Program-made: the position numbers and the translations under genes
DNA from: Alphaproteobacteria bacterium
GTDB taxonomy: Bacteria > Pseudomonadota > Alphaproteobacteria > Micavibrionales > UBA2020
Assembly: GCA_020853455.1 (NCBI GenBank)
Contig: JADYYV010000258.1
Location: forward strand, 1-7,334
DNA: 7,334 nucleotides
Direction: 5' to 3'
Shown: one piece after another, positions 1-5,886 of the stretch
How the letters are laid out: each line of letters opens with the position of its first letter
Position numbering within the stretch: the first letter of the stretch is position 1
The notes under the pieces: generated by a model
The model's input: only the letters and a program-made list of their open reading frames with translations
Told to the model about the DNA's origin: nothing
Databases searched by the model: none

Positions 1-360
1 AAGCATTTCTTTGGCGGCGACGGCGCCGGCAGCGGCATGCAGATCGGCAAGGTCATCAAGGCCTTTCATGGCTTGAGCGACGAAAGCCGCGAAAAGGCGC
101 TGGCGGCCGCAGAGAAAAGCTGGCCCGACGTGCAAAAAAGCCTGAAGGCCGTGCGCGAAAAACGCGATGCGGTGAAGAAAATCCTCGCGCAGCCGGAATA
201 TAAACAGGAAGACCTCGACAAGGCCTTCGCCGAGGTGCGCGCCGAAGTGAACAAGCTGATGGAAGCGGGCCAGGTGCTGGGATCGGATATCCTGCGCGAA
301 CTGACGCCGGAAGAACGCCTGAAGCTTCTGAAGAAACTGCCGCGCCCGCCTGCCGAATAG
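1..360 (+). CDS. Periplasmic heavy-metal-sensor/CpxP-like protein (5' truncated)
   Basis: The reading frame is open from base 1 and continues past the left edge, so the ATG at 37 is very probably internal. The 119 visible residues begin with a glycine-rich stretch and then form a highly charged, alanine/lysine/glutamate-rich helical segment (LSDESREKAL, then KAVREKRDAVKKIL, then AFAEVRAEVNKLMEAG), ending in LTPEERLKLLKKLP. This pattern of two or three long helices with a closing 'LTPEER' turn is typical of the periplasmic heavy metal sensor (Metal_resist) family related to CpxP and ZraP, which are small chaperone-like or metal-binding periplasmic proteins. A membrane anchor or signal peptide is expected in the missing N-terminal part but cannot be seen. 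No clear histidine/cysteine metal cluster is visible. It lies upstream of a terminator and shows no link to the genes that follow. The family call is by sequence pattern only. Confidence 0.65.
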   Translation, partial: KHFFGGDGAGSGMQIGKVIKAFHGLSDESREKALAAAEKSWPDVQKSLKAVREKRDAVKKILAQPEYKQEDLDKAFAEVRAEVNKLMEAGQVLGSDILRELTPEERLKLLKKLPRPPAE

Positions 361-377
361 GGCGGGGCAGGGACAAG

Positions 378-407
378 AAAAGGCCAGGCGCAATCCCGGC
401 CTTTTTA
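378..407 (+). terminator. Rho-independent terminator of the first gene
   Basis: An 8-bp stem, AAAAGGCC (378-385) with GGCCTTTT (398-405), encloses a 12-base loop in which GG/CC could extend pairing. A T run follows directly (402-406). It sits about 20 bases after the stop codon at 360 and isolates the first gene from the promoter at 438. Confidence 0.8.
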
Positions 408-437
408 TTTTAATTCAATGGCTTAATCTGCATTATA

Positions 438-467
438 TTGACATAATAACTAAAATCCGGTTATAAA
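438..467 (+). promoter_or_regulatory. Sigma-70-type promoter of the HExxH protein gene
   Basis: A perfect -35 box TTGACA (438-443) is followed after 18 bp by TATAAA (462-467), five of six bases of the -10 consensus. The region is AT-rich compared with the surrounding coding sequence. Transcription would start near 474-476, right at the TTG codon at 475. That codon would therefore be almost leaderless, which supports translation from the ATG at 496. Confidence 0.7.
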
Positions 468-495
468 GGCTTTTTTGCGCCAACAGGGCAGGGCG

Positions 496-1497
496 ATGCA
501 CGAGCCATATGATTCATACAACCTCACCCCCGCGCAGGCGGAGCGGCAGTTGCTGGCGGAAGTCGGCAAGACGGCGCTTGGTCGCGCCATGCTGGATTAC
601 CTTGAACGGCAGGGCGTCGAGATTGTCGTGACCGAGGATGTGCCGCCGGTGATGGGGGCGGGCATCGTGGCGGGCGGCGGCTATATGCCGGCCGGGAAAA
701 AACTCTACCTCGATCCGCGCGCGGGTGCCGACCGGCTGCTGCATTTCTTCGCCCATGAAACGCGCCATGTCGCGCAGATGGAAACCGAGATGCAGCGGAA
801 TTTTTCCGCCGCCGCCTTTGAGCCGCGCGGGCACCTGTTTGCGGTGCGGCTGATGGAAATGGATGCCGACGCCTTTGCGGTCTATTTCATTTACAACCAC
901 GCCCGCGAAACGGGCAGCAAAGTCTTTGACAACCTGTCGAAAAACACCAGCTGGCGCGAAACGCCCGACAGTCTCGAGGCCGATCGCGCGCCGCTATATA
1001 ACGCGTTTTATGCCGCATGGGTGCAGTCGGGGAGGGCGGATGAAGCGGGCGCGATGAAGGCGGCGGCGCTGGCATGGCTCGATAACGAACAGCTTGTCGA
1101 AGCTTATAACGAAAGCGCGCTGCTCGGCTGGCGCAAAGGCGCCTGGCAGGGGTTGCTGAACCATGCCGACAATCCGCAAAGCCCGTTTGCGGCGGCCTTC
1201 GCCGAAGCGGTGCGCGCGCCGCATGATGTGGCGGGCCTGTTCATGGACCGCGCGGCGGATTTCTCCGGCCTGTTTTCCGGTATTGGCGTACCCGATTATC
1301 TGGATGAAGACGATCTTGCCGGTTTTGCGGTGCAGGTGATGGACGGACAGGCCAAAGTGGCCGAACCGGCGCTGACGGCCCTGCGCAGTGCCATCGACGA
1401 TTTCGCGACGGCGGCGGCGCATTACACCGGCATGGCCGATGCGCAAAAACCGCGCAAAGCGCCGTTTCGCAAGGCTTCTCCCCGCGCGGCGGCGTGA
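496..1497 (+). CDS. Putative zinc metallopeptidase (HETRH motif, DUF6782-like)
   Basis: A 333-residue protein with no signal peptide or membrane segment, so probably cytosolic. Residues 87-91 read HETRH, a zincin HExxH motif inside the hydrophobic context LLHFFAHETRHVAQ. About 30 residues later RLMEMDADAFAVYF (E121, D123, D125) resembles the ExxAD/ExDA third-ligand helix of gluzincins, giving a plausible H87/E88/H91/E121 site. The arrangement resembles the DUF6782 putative metallopeptidase family; no substrate is known to me. The C-terminal half is alpha-helical in character and ends in a basic, alanine-rich tail. The frame extends back to a TTG at 475, but a promoter at 438-467 places the transcript start at about that codon, while AGGG at 485-488 lies seven bases before the ATG at 496, so 496 is preferred. 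It appears monocistronic. Catalytic activity is inferred from the motif only. Confidence 0.7.
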   Translation: MHEPYDSYNLTPAQAERQLLAEVGKTALGRAMLDYLERQGVEIVVTEDVPPVMGAGIVAGGGYMPAGKKLYLDPRAGADRLLHFFAHETRHVAQMETEMQRNFSAAAFEPRGHLFAVRLMEMDADAFAVYFIYNHARETGSKVFDNLSKNTSWRETPDSLEADRAPLYNAFYAAWVQSGRADEAGAMKAAALAWLDNEQLVEAYNESALLGWRKGAWQGLLNHADNPQSPFAAAFAEAVRAPHDVAGLFMDRAADFSGLFSGIGVPDYLDEDDLAGFAVQVMDGQAKVAEPALTALRSAIDDFATAAAHYTGMADAQKPRKAPFRKASPRAAA

Positions 1498-1594
1498 CAT
1501 AAGCGCGCAATAAAATTAGTTAAACTGTTTTTAAGATTTACCCCCTATCCTTATAGATGGCCGAAAACCACACACGTTTTCTCAGGGGAAATTC

Positions 1595-2020
1595 ATGGCT
1601 GCCACGCCGTCTTCGCCTGCCGTCCTTGTCATCGACGATCACATGATCATCCGGCAGGTGGTCGAGCAGAATTTAAAGAACATGGGCTTTGCCGATATCG
1701 ACACCGCAGGATCCGCCGCCGAAGCGCTGGAACGGATGGCGGTGCGCAATTACGACATTATTTTCGTCGACTGGATCATGCCCGGCAAAAGCGGCTATGC
1801 GCTGATGCAGGAATGCCGCGAGGAGCGCAAGTTTGACGACGTCGCTTTTGTCATGGTGACGTCGGAATCCGACGAGCGCCACATGATCGAGGCTCTGAAG
1901 GCGGGCGCCACGTCGTATATCATCAAGCCCGTGCTCTCGAACGTCTTTTCCGAGAAAGTCAAAAAGGTTCTCGACTGGCTCGCCAAGCGCGGGCAAAAGT
2001 CGGACGTACAATCTGCATAA
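1595..2020 (+). CDS. Single-domain response regulator (CheY-like receiver)
   Basis: A 141-residue protein made of a receiver domain only. The acidic pair is D14/D15 (VLVIDDH), the phospho-acceptor is D59 in IIFVDWIMPGKSG, the switch residues are T89 and Y108, and the conserved lysine is K111 in the KP pair (YIIKP). All catalytic residues are present, so it should accept phosphate from a histidine and require Mg2+. There is no DNA-binding or enzymatic output domain, so it must act by protein contact, as CheY does, or as a phosphate carrier. The start is supported by AGGGGA at 1584-1589, five bases upstream. It is the first gene of a four-gene run with a CheX-like protein, a FIST sensor and an HPt-containing kinase, and is the natural partner of that kinase. 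The 97-bp AT-rich stretch before it presumably holds the operon promoter, but I see no clean -35/-10 pair there. Confidence 0.93.
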   Translation: MAATPSSPAVLVIDDHMIIRQVVEQNLKNMGFADIDTAGSAAEALERMAVRNYDIIFVDWIMPGKSGYALMQECREERKFDDVAFVMVTSESDERHMIEALKAGATSYIIKPVLSNVFSEKVKKVLDWLAKRGQKSDVQSA

Positions 2021-2031
2021 CAGGAAAGCGC

Positions 2032-2544
2032 ATGTTAAACATGTCCGGAATGAAAACCGATATTTCAGGGGTCGTGCAAAGCACGGTGGTCGAAACCTTC
2101 AACGGTATGCTGGGGCAGAACGTGGTGTCGGCGGATGAACGCGGCGGGGCCGCCGCGGGCGACGACGGGCGCATTTATGCCTGCCTGCTGCTCGATCAGG
2201 CCCGCGGCGCATCGGCCAATTTCTGCTTCACCTTCGACGGAAAGCTGCTGGCGCGCACGGCGGCCCGGTTTTATCCGCCCGAACAGGCGCGCGAAAAGAC
2301 CGTGCAGGAAGACATCGCCTGCGCCATCGCCAATATCGTGGGGTCGAAGGTCAAATCGTGCCTCAACAAATACGGTCACGATTTCGAAATGACCGTCCCC
2401 TTCGTGGCGGAGCCCGCCGCGCTGCCCTTCAAGGGCTGCGACACGATCCACCTGCATTTTTCCTGGAATGACAACGCCGGCGCGGGCGCGCGCGGCCTGG
2501 TCGTAGATTTCGGAATGGATCAGCGCCCCACCGGAAATTGCTGA
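2032..2544 (+). CDS. CheX-like chemotaxis phosphatase-family protein
   Basis: A 170-residue soluble protein. Its N-terminus (VVQSTVVETFNGMLGQNV) and central helix (QEDIACAIANIVGSKVKS, residues 92-109), followed by a proline at 123 in a 'MTVPFV' strand, match the pattern of CheX/CheC-type phosphatases of CheY-P. In those families the active helix reads D/S-x3-E-x2-N with a conserved proline about 22 residues on. Here D94 and N101 are kept, but the glutamate position is A98, so classical activity is doubtful. It starts 11 bp after the response regulator gene with AGGAAA at 2022-2027; later in-frame ATGs at 2041 and 2050 are less well placed. The context suggests it acts on, or binds, the neighbouring receiver protein. 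The family call is based on motif and context; a diverged CheX-fold adaptor is the main alternative. Confidence 0.68.
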   Translation: MLNMSGMKTDISGVVQSTVVETFNGMLGQNVVSADERGGAAAGDDGRIYACLLLDQARGASANFCFTFDGKLLARTAARFYPPEQAREKTVQEDIACAIANIVGSKVKSCLNKYGHDFEMTVPFVAEPAALPFKGCDTIHLHFSWNDNAGAGARGLVVDFGMDQRPTGNC

Positions 2545-2560
2545 AGTCAGGATTATGCCC

Positions 2561-3694
2561 ATGAAAACATTTTCGGCCAAAACATCGCAAAGCGGTCTTC
2601 CCGAGGCGCTTGCCCGGGCAAAGGCGATCACGCCGCAGATCTCGGTGCTGTTCGGCGCATCCGGTTTTTTCGCCGATCGCGAAGGGCTTGAAAAAACATT
2701 CCAGGGCGCGGGGCTGAACGTGATCGGTTGTTCCACCGCCGGTGAAATTTCCGGCGGGCGCGTTTCTGACGACAGTTTTTCACTGCTGTCGCTGCATTTC
2801 GACGCGACGGAAGTAAAAACGGCGGAAGCGCCCCTGAAAAATGCGCTGGCGTCGCGCGCCGCCGGGCAGGACATCGGCAGGAAACTTGCCGCCCCCAACC
2901 TTGCCGGCATTTTCGTGCTGGCGCCGGGGCTGAACGTGAACGGCAGCGAATTCACGCGCGGCATCGTGGAAACGGTTGGAAAGAATGTTGTCGTCACGGG
3001 CGGTCTTGCGGGGGATGGCGGCGCATTTGCGGCGACCTTTACCTTCATGAACGGTCATGTGCATGGCGATCATGCGGTGGCCTTCGGGCTGTATGGCGAC
3101 AAGGTCAGCATGCGCGCGGGTTCGCGCGGTGGCTGGAAGCCTTTTGGGCCCATACGCCGCGTGACGAAGGCGTCGGCGAATATCCTCTATGAAATCGACG
3201 GCAAGCCCGCGCTGAAGCTTTACAAGGAATATCTGGGCGCCAAGGCGAAAGACCTGCCTGCCTCCGGCCTGCTATACCCGTTTTCGCTTCTGCGCGACGA
3301 CAGCCGCGAAGACACCGGCCTGATCCGCACCATCCTGGGCATCGACGACGCGGCCGAAAGCCTGATCCTTGCGGGCGACATGCCGCAGGGCAGCCTTGTG
3401 CGGCTGATGCACGCCGATACCGACAGCCTGGTCGAAGGCGCCCGCAGCGCGGCCGGCGATGCGGGCGGCACGGCGCCTGCCGATACGGCGACGCTGATGG
3501 TATCCTGCGTCGGCCGCAAGATCATCATGGGCAGCGATGTGGAGGAAGAAGTGGAGGCTGTGGCCGCCGCCATCGGGCCGCAATCCGCCTATGCCGGTTT
3601 TTATTCCTACGGTGAAATCGGCCCCGCCGCCGGCGGCAGCTGCGAGCTGCATAACCAGACCATGACCATCACGCATATCCGCGAGTCCGCATGA
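2561..3694 (+). CDS. FIST-domain sensor protein (NosP-like)
   Basis: A 377-residue soluble protein with FIST_N (about 28-190; signature GCSTAGEI at 56-63) and FIST_C (about 205-355; SCVGRKIIMG at 315-324, GFYSYGEIGP at 346-355), ending with the family's typical CELHNQTMTITHI (361-373). FIST proteins are intracellular small-ligand sensors. The best studied, NosP, binds haem and nitric oxide and controls a kinase encoded beside it. Histidines available here are H79, H166, H168, H171, H284, H364 and H372; which, if any, binds haem cannot be told from sequence. ATG codons occur at 2555 and 2561. AGGA at 2549-2552 is two bases from the first and eight from the second, so 2561 is preferred. Its stop overlaps the kinase start (ATGA), implying translational coupling and a sensor-kinase pair. 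The ligand is inferred, and others are possible. Confidence 0.88.
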   Translation: MKTFSAKTSQSGLPEALARAKAITPQISVLFGASGFFADREGLEKTFQGAGLNVIGCSTAGEISGGRVSDDSFSLLSLHFDATEVKTAEAPLKNALASRAAGQDIGRKLAAPNLAGIFVLAPGLNVNGSEFTRGIVETVGKNVVVTGGLAGDGGAFAATFTFMNGHVHGDHAVAFGLYGDKVSMRAGSRGGWKPFGPIRRVTKASANILYEIDGKPALKLYKEYLGAKAKDLPASGLLYPFSLLRDDSREDTGLIRTILGIDDAAESLILAGDMPQGSLVRLMHADTDSLVEGARSAAGDAGGTAPADTATLMVSCVGRKIIMGSDVEEEVEAVAAAIGPQSAYAGFYSYGEIGPAAGGSCELHNQTMTITHIRESA

Positions 3695-5394
3695 TTTCAA
3701 AGCGGCTGGCACGTCTGTTGCGCAAGCATTTCGACGCCGCCGACGCCGACGCCTTTATTGCCGGTCTTTTGCAGCAGGCCGACGACGACGCGCTGCCCGA
3801 TAATATCCGCGCCAATATCCGCCGCTTCCCCGACTTTCTTGCGCAGGTCGATGACAGCTATAACGAACTGGACGAGCGCATGAGGATCGCCGTGCGCAAC
3901 CTTGAAATGTCGTCGGAAGAACTCAACAACAGCAATTTCGCGCTGCTGCGCCACAATATCGCAACGAATGCGATGATGGAGGGGCTGGGGCAGGGGCTGC
4001 TGTTTTTCGGGCCCGACGGCATATGCTCCCCCGTCTATTCGCGCGCCTGCCTGACGCTGCTGGAGGGCAATCCGGCCGACCGTCACATCTGCGACATCCT
4101 GCGGCTTGACGAAAGCCAGCGCGCCGATTTCGAGCCGCTGGTAGGCCTGATGTTCGACATCGATTCAACGGCGCTCAGCTTTGACGAACTGATCGCGCTT
4201 GCCCCGCATTTTTACAAACACAGCCAGGGGCTGCAGATCGCGCTGTCTTACAAGCCGATGCACGGCGCGACCGGCGCGCTGATGGGCATCCTGCTGGTCG
4301 CAACCGACATCACGGTGAAAATGCAGGCGCAGGAACGCCTGAGGCAGAAAGAGGAACAGGTCTTGCGCACCCTGCGCATCGCCGGCAACCGCGCCAGCTT
4401 CGTCCACGCGCTGCATGTGTTCCAGACGGTGTTCGACGACATGGCGCAGACGCGCGATCTTCAGGCGCTGCGCCGCGACCTGCATACGGTCAAGGGCATG
4501 GCGAACGTATTTTTCCTGCACGACATGGCAAAGATGCTGCACGAGATCGAAGACCGCGTGAACGCGCTGCCGCAGGATGGCTGGCAGTCGGGGCTGCGCG
4601 CTATCCGCGCAGAATTCGACGTGCGTTTGGGGTTGGGCATCGATTACGCGCATTGGCTGGGCCGCGAGATCTGGGGCATGGAGTTCGAAGCCGGGCATGA
4701 TGTCATCAGCGTCAGCACAGCCGAGCTTGCGCGTTTCGGCTCCGACCTTCATGCGATGCTGCAGTCGGGCGGCGCGTCGCCCGACGGCGCAAGCCGCCTG
4801 TTTTTCGAGCGTGTCGCGTCGCAAAGCGTCTGGAGCATGCTGGCGTTTTTCGAGACGCAGCTGTCTTATTTCGCCGAAGCCGCCGACCGTTCCATACGCA
4901 TCCAGCACGACAGCGGCGACGAAGTGCGGCTGTTCCCCGATTTCTACCGCGCTTTTTTCGACAGCCTGACGCATGTCGCCCGCAACATCATGGACCATGC
5001 CTACGAGCCCGCGCCCCTGCGCCAGATACTGGGCAAGCCGCCGGAGCTGCAGGTGCGCATCAGGACATCCTATACCGACAGCAGCCGCACGCAGTTCCAG
5101 CTGGTCATCAGCGACGACGGGCAGGGCATATCGTTTGACAAGGTCACCAAACGCCTGCGCGAGAAACGCGAAAAGATCGAGGGCCGCACGGAAGCCGACC
5201 TGATGCAGCATATTTTCGACGCCGATTTTTCAACGCGCGACAGCGTCGATATGAACGCCGGGCGCGGCATCGGCATGAGCGCGGTGAAGGCGGCGGTCGA
5301 AAAACTGGGCGGCACGCTGCGCGTGTCGTCGACCGAGGGCGTCGGCACGGCATTGACCGTCGTCCTGCCCGTGCTGTGGCAGGCGCATGCCTAA
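3691..5394 (+). CDS. CheA-like histidine kinase: coiled coil, PAS-like, HPt, HATPase
   Basis: A 567-residue cytosolic kinase with no membrane segment. Residues 1-90 are helical, with a segment (FLAQVDDSYNELDERM...NLEMSSEELNNSN) like the N-terminus of kinases paired with FIST sensors. A PAS-like domain spans about 93-217. An HPt domain follows (about 228-300), with H265 in LHTVKGMA as the expected phosphorylation site. After a helical linker comes a HATPase_c domain (about 410-565): N box around N432/D435/H436, G1 box DDGQGI (475-480), F-box-like DFST (512-515) and G2 box GRGIGMS (524-530). There is no HisKA domain, no recognisable CheW-like domain and no receiver, so it resembles a shortened CheA that phosphorylates its own HPt and passes phosphate to the neighbouring receiver protein. 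It overlaps the FIST gene by four bases, so the FIST protein probably controls it. No terminator follows directly. Confidence 0.9.
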   Translation: MISKRLARLLRKHFDAADADAFIAGLLQQADDDALPDNIRANIRRFPDFLAQVDDSYNELDERMRIAVRNLEMSSEELNNSNFALLRHNIATNAMMEGLGQGLLFFGPDGICSPVYSRACLTLLEGNPADRHICDILRLDESQRADFEPLVGLMFDIDSTALSFDELIALAPHFYKHSQGLQIALSYKPMHGATGALMGILLVATDITVKMQAQERLRQKEEQVLRTLRIAGNRASFVHALHVFQTVFDDMAQTRDLQALRRDLHTVKGMANVFFLHDMAKMLHEIEDRVNALPQDGWQSGLRAIRAEFDVRLGLGIDYAHWLGREIWGMEFEAGHDVISVSTAELARFGSDLHAMLQSGGASPDGASRLFFERVASQSVWSMLAFFETQLSYFAEAADRSIRIQHDSGDEVRLFPDFYRAFFDSLTHVARNIMDHAYEPAPLRQILGKPPELQVRIRTSYTDSSRTQFQLVISDDGQGISFDKVTKRLREKREKIEGRTEADLMQHIFDADFSTRDSVDMNAGRGIGMSAVKAAVEKLGGTLRVSSTEGVGTALTVVLPVLWQAHA

Positions 5395-5406
5395 AGGGCG
5401 TAAATG

Positions 5407-5415
5407 TGGTATAAT
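5407..5415 (+). promoter_or_regulatory. Extended -10 promoter of the first small secreted protein
   Basis: TGGTATAAT is a perfect extended -10 element (TG-n-TATAAT). The bases 17 bp upstream, still inside the kinase gene, do not form a good -35 box, as is usual for extended -10 promoters. Transcription would start near 5422, just ahead of the AAGGA ribosome binding site at 5425-5429, giving a very short leader. Confidence 0.55.
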
Positions 5416-5436
5416 CGGGTATAAAAGGATGCTGCC

Positions 5437-5703
5437 ATGAAAAACGCCCGTTTTTTAATCGCCGCCGCGCTGCTGGTCGCGCAATCGCTGGCCACGCCTG
5501 CGTCCGCGCAGTTTCAGGACGGTCTCGGCCTCTACGGGGACGGGCAGGAAGGCGAGGAAGCCGAAGACGCAAAAACCGACAACGTCACGCCCGCCACCAG
5601 CGAATACCGCAAGCAGCATCCGCTTGACGAAGATCACGAATATGGCGACGAAGGCGGCAAAGATATCATGGCCGACCCCGAAGAAGACGACGACGAAGAC
5701 TAG
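5437..5703 (+). CDS. Small exported acidic protein, unknown function
   Basis: An 88-residue protein. It starts with a clear Sec signal peptide: positive MKNAR, a hydrophobic FLIAAALLVAQSLA core and a TPASA|Q cleavage site after residue 24. The mature part has 64 residues, of which 24 are Asp or Glu and only four are Lys or Arg. It ends in an acidic run (PEEDDDED) and has no cysteine, lipobox or membrane segment after cleavage, so it is expected free in the periplasm or outside the cell. I do not recognise a family. The tail could bind divalent cations or basic partners, but that is inference. The start is supported by AAGGA at 5425-5429, seven bases upstream, and by the extended -10 at 5407-5415. 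The kinase gene ends 42 bp upstream with no terminator between, so read-through from the signalling operon is also possible. Confidence 0.75.
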   Translation: MKNARFLIAAALLVAQSLATPASAQFQDGLGLYGDGQEGEEAEDAKTDNVTPATSEYRKQHPLDEDHEYGDEGGKDIMADPEEDDDED

Positions 5704-5707
5704 GTTC

Positions 5708-5725
5708 TTGCGCCGAATCGCGCAA
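5708..5725 (+). other. Short hairpin just after the acidic protein gene
   Basis: TTGCGC (5708-5713) and GCGCAA (5720-5725) form a perfect 6-bp stem with a six-base loop, starting four bases after the stop codon. No T run follows directly, so it is not a standard intrinsic terminator. It could be an mRNA 3'-end stabiliser, a weak terminator or a chance palindrome. Confidence 0.35.
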
Positions 5726-5808
5726 CGATCATGCTTTTCAGCGCAATAATTTATCAAAGCACTTTAGTCATTGAATTCATGGCGTTTTAATGGGGTTTTG
5801 TCTGCTTC

Positions 5809-5836
5809 CTGACAACTGCCTTACAAAGACTTTAAC
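5809..5836 (+). promoter_or_regulatory. Weak candidate promoter of the second small secreted protein
   Basis: CTGACA (5809-5814; five of six -35 bases) lies 16 bp from TTTAAC (5831-5836; four of six -10 bases). An alternative -10, TAGAAT at 5847-5852, matches five of six bases but lacks a good -35. The surrounding 5726-5886 stretch is clearly AT-rich and otherwise holds nothing I can name. Either choice puts the start of transcription at or near the ATG at 5851. Confidence 0.3.
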
Positions 5837-5867
5837 CTTTCACCGATAGAATGGATCTATTCAAACG

Positions 5868-5874
5868 AAAGGAA
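5868..5874 (+). promoter_or_regulatory. Ribosome binding site deciding the start at 5887
   Basis: AAAGGAA lies inside the longer reading frame that could begin at ATG 5851 and 12 bases before the ATG at 5887. ATG 5851 has no purine-rich site before it. The spacing to 5887 is long but workable, and starting there puts the hydrophobic signal peptide at the N-terminus. Confidence 0.5.
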
Positions 5875-5886
5875 CAAAATACAATC

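Noticed and set aside
37..360. Complete small gene starting at ATG 37
   Set aside because: The same frame is open back to base 1 and the region before 37 has no ribosome binding site; the family normally has an N-terminal anchor or signal peptide, so the gene is truncated by the window edge.
1515..1536. TTAAAC/GTTTTTAA as a terminator after the HExxH protein gene
   Set aside because: The two arms leave almost no loop and the stem is AT-only, so a stable terminator hairpin is not expected.
2065..3048. 327-codon reading frame on the - strand opposite the CheX-like and FIST genes
   Set aside because: It covers two well-supported + strand genes, its translation is proline/alanine/arginine-rich without any family pattern, and it is a typical shadow frame in GC-rich DNA.
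3739..3753. GCCGACGCCGACGCC direct repeat at the start of the kinase gene
   Set aside because: It is a short run of Ala-Asp codons in frame (DAADADAF) and matches ordinary composition rather than a functional repeat.
4165..5211. 348-codon reading frame on the - strand opposite the kinase
   Set aside because: The + strand kinase has clear HPt and ATPase motifs across the same bases; the antisense translation shows no domain and no ribosome binding site was evident.
5871..5875. GGAAC as the -35 element of an EcfG-type stress promoter
   Set aside because: No matching GTT-type -10 lies at the right spacing, and the site lies between the ribosome binding site and the start codon of the gene.
5851..5886. 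Start of the second small secreted protein at ATG 5851
   Set aside because: It has no Shine-Dalgarno sequence, would lie at or near the predicted transcript start, and would place a charged extension in front of the signal peptide.
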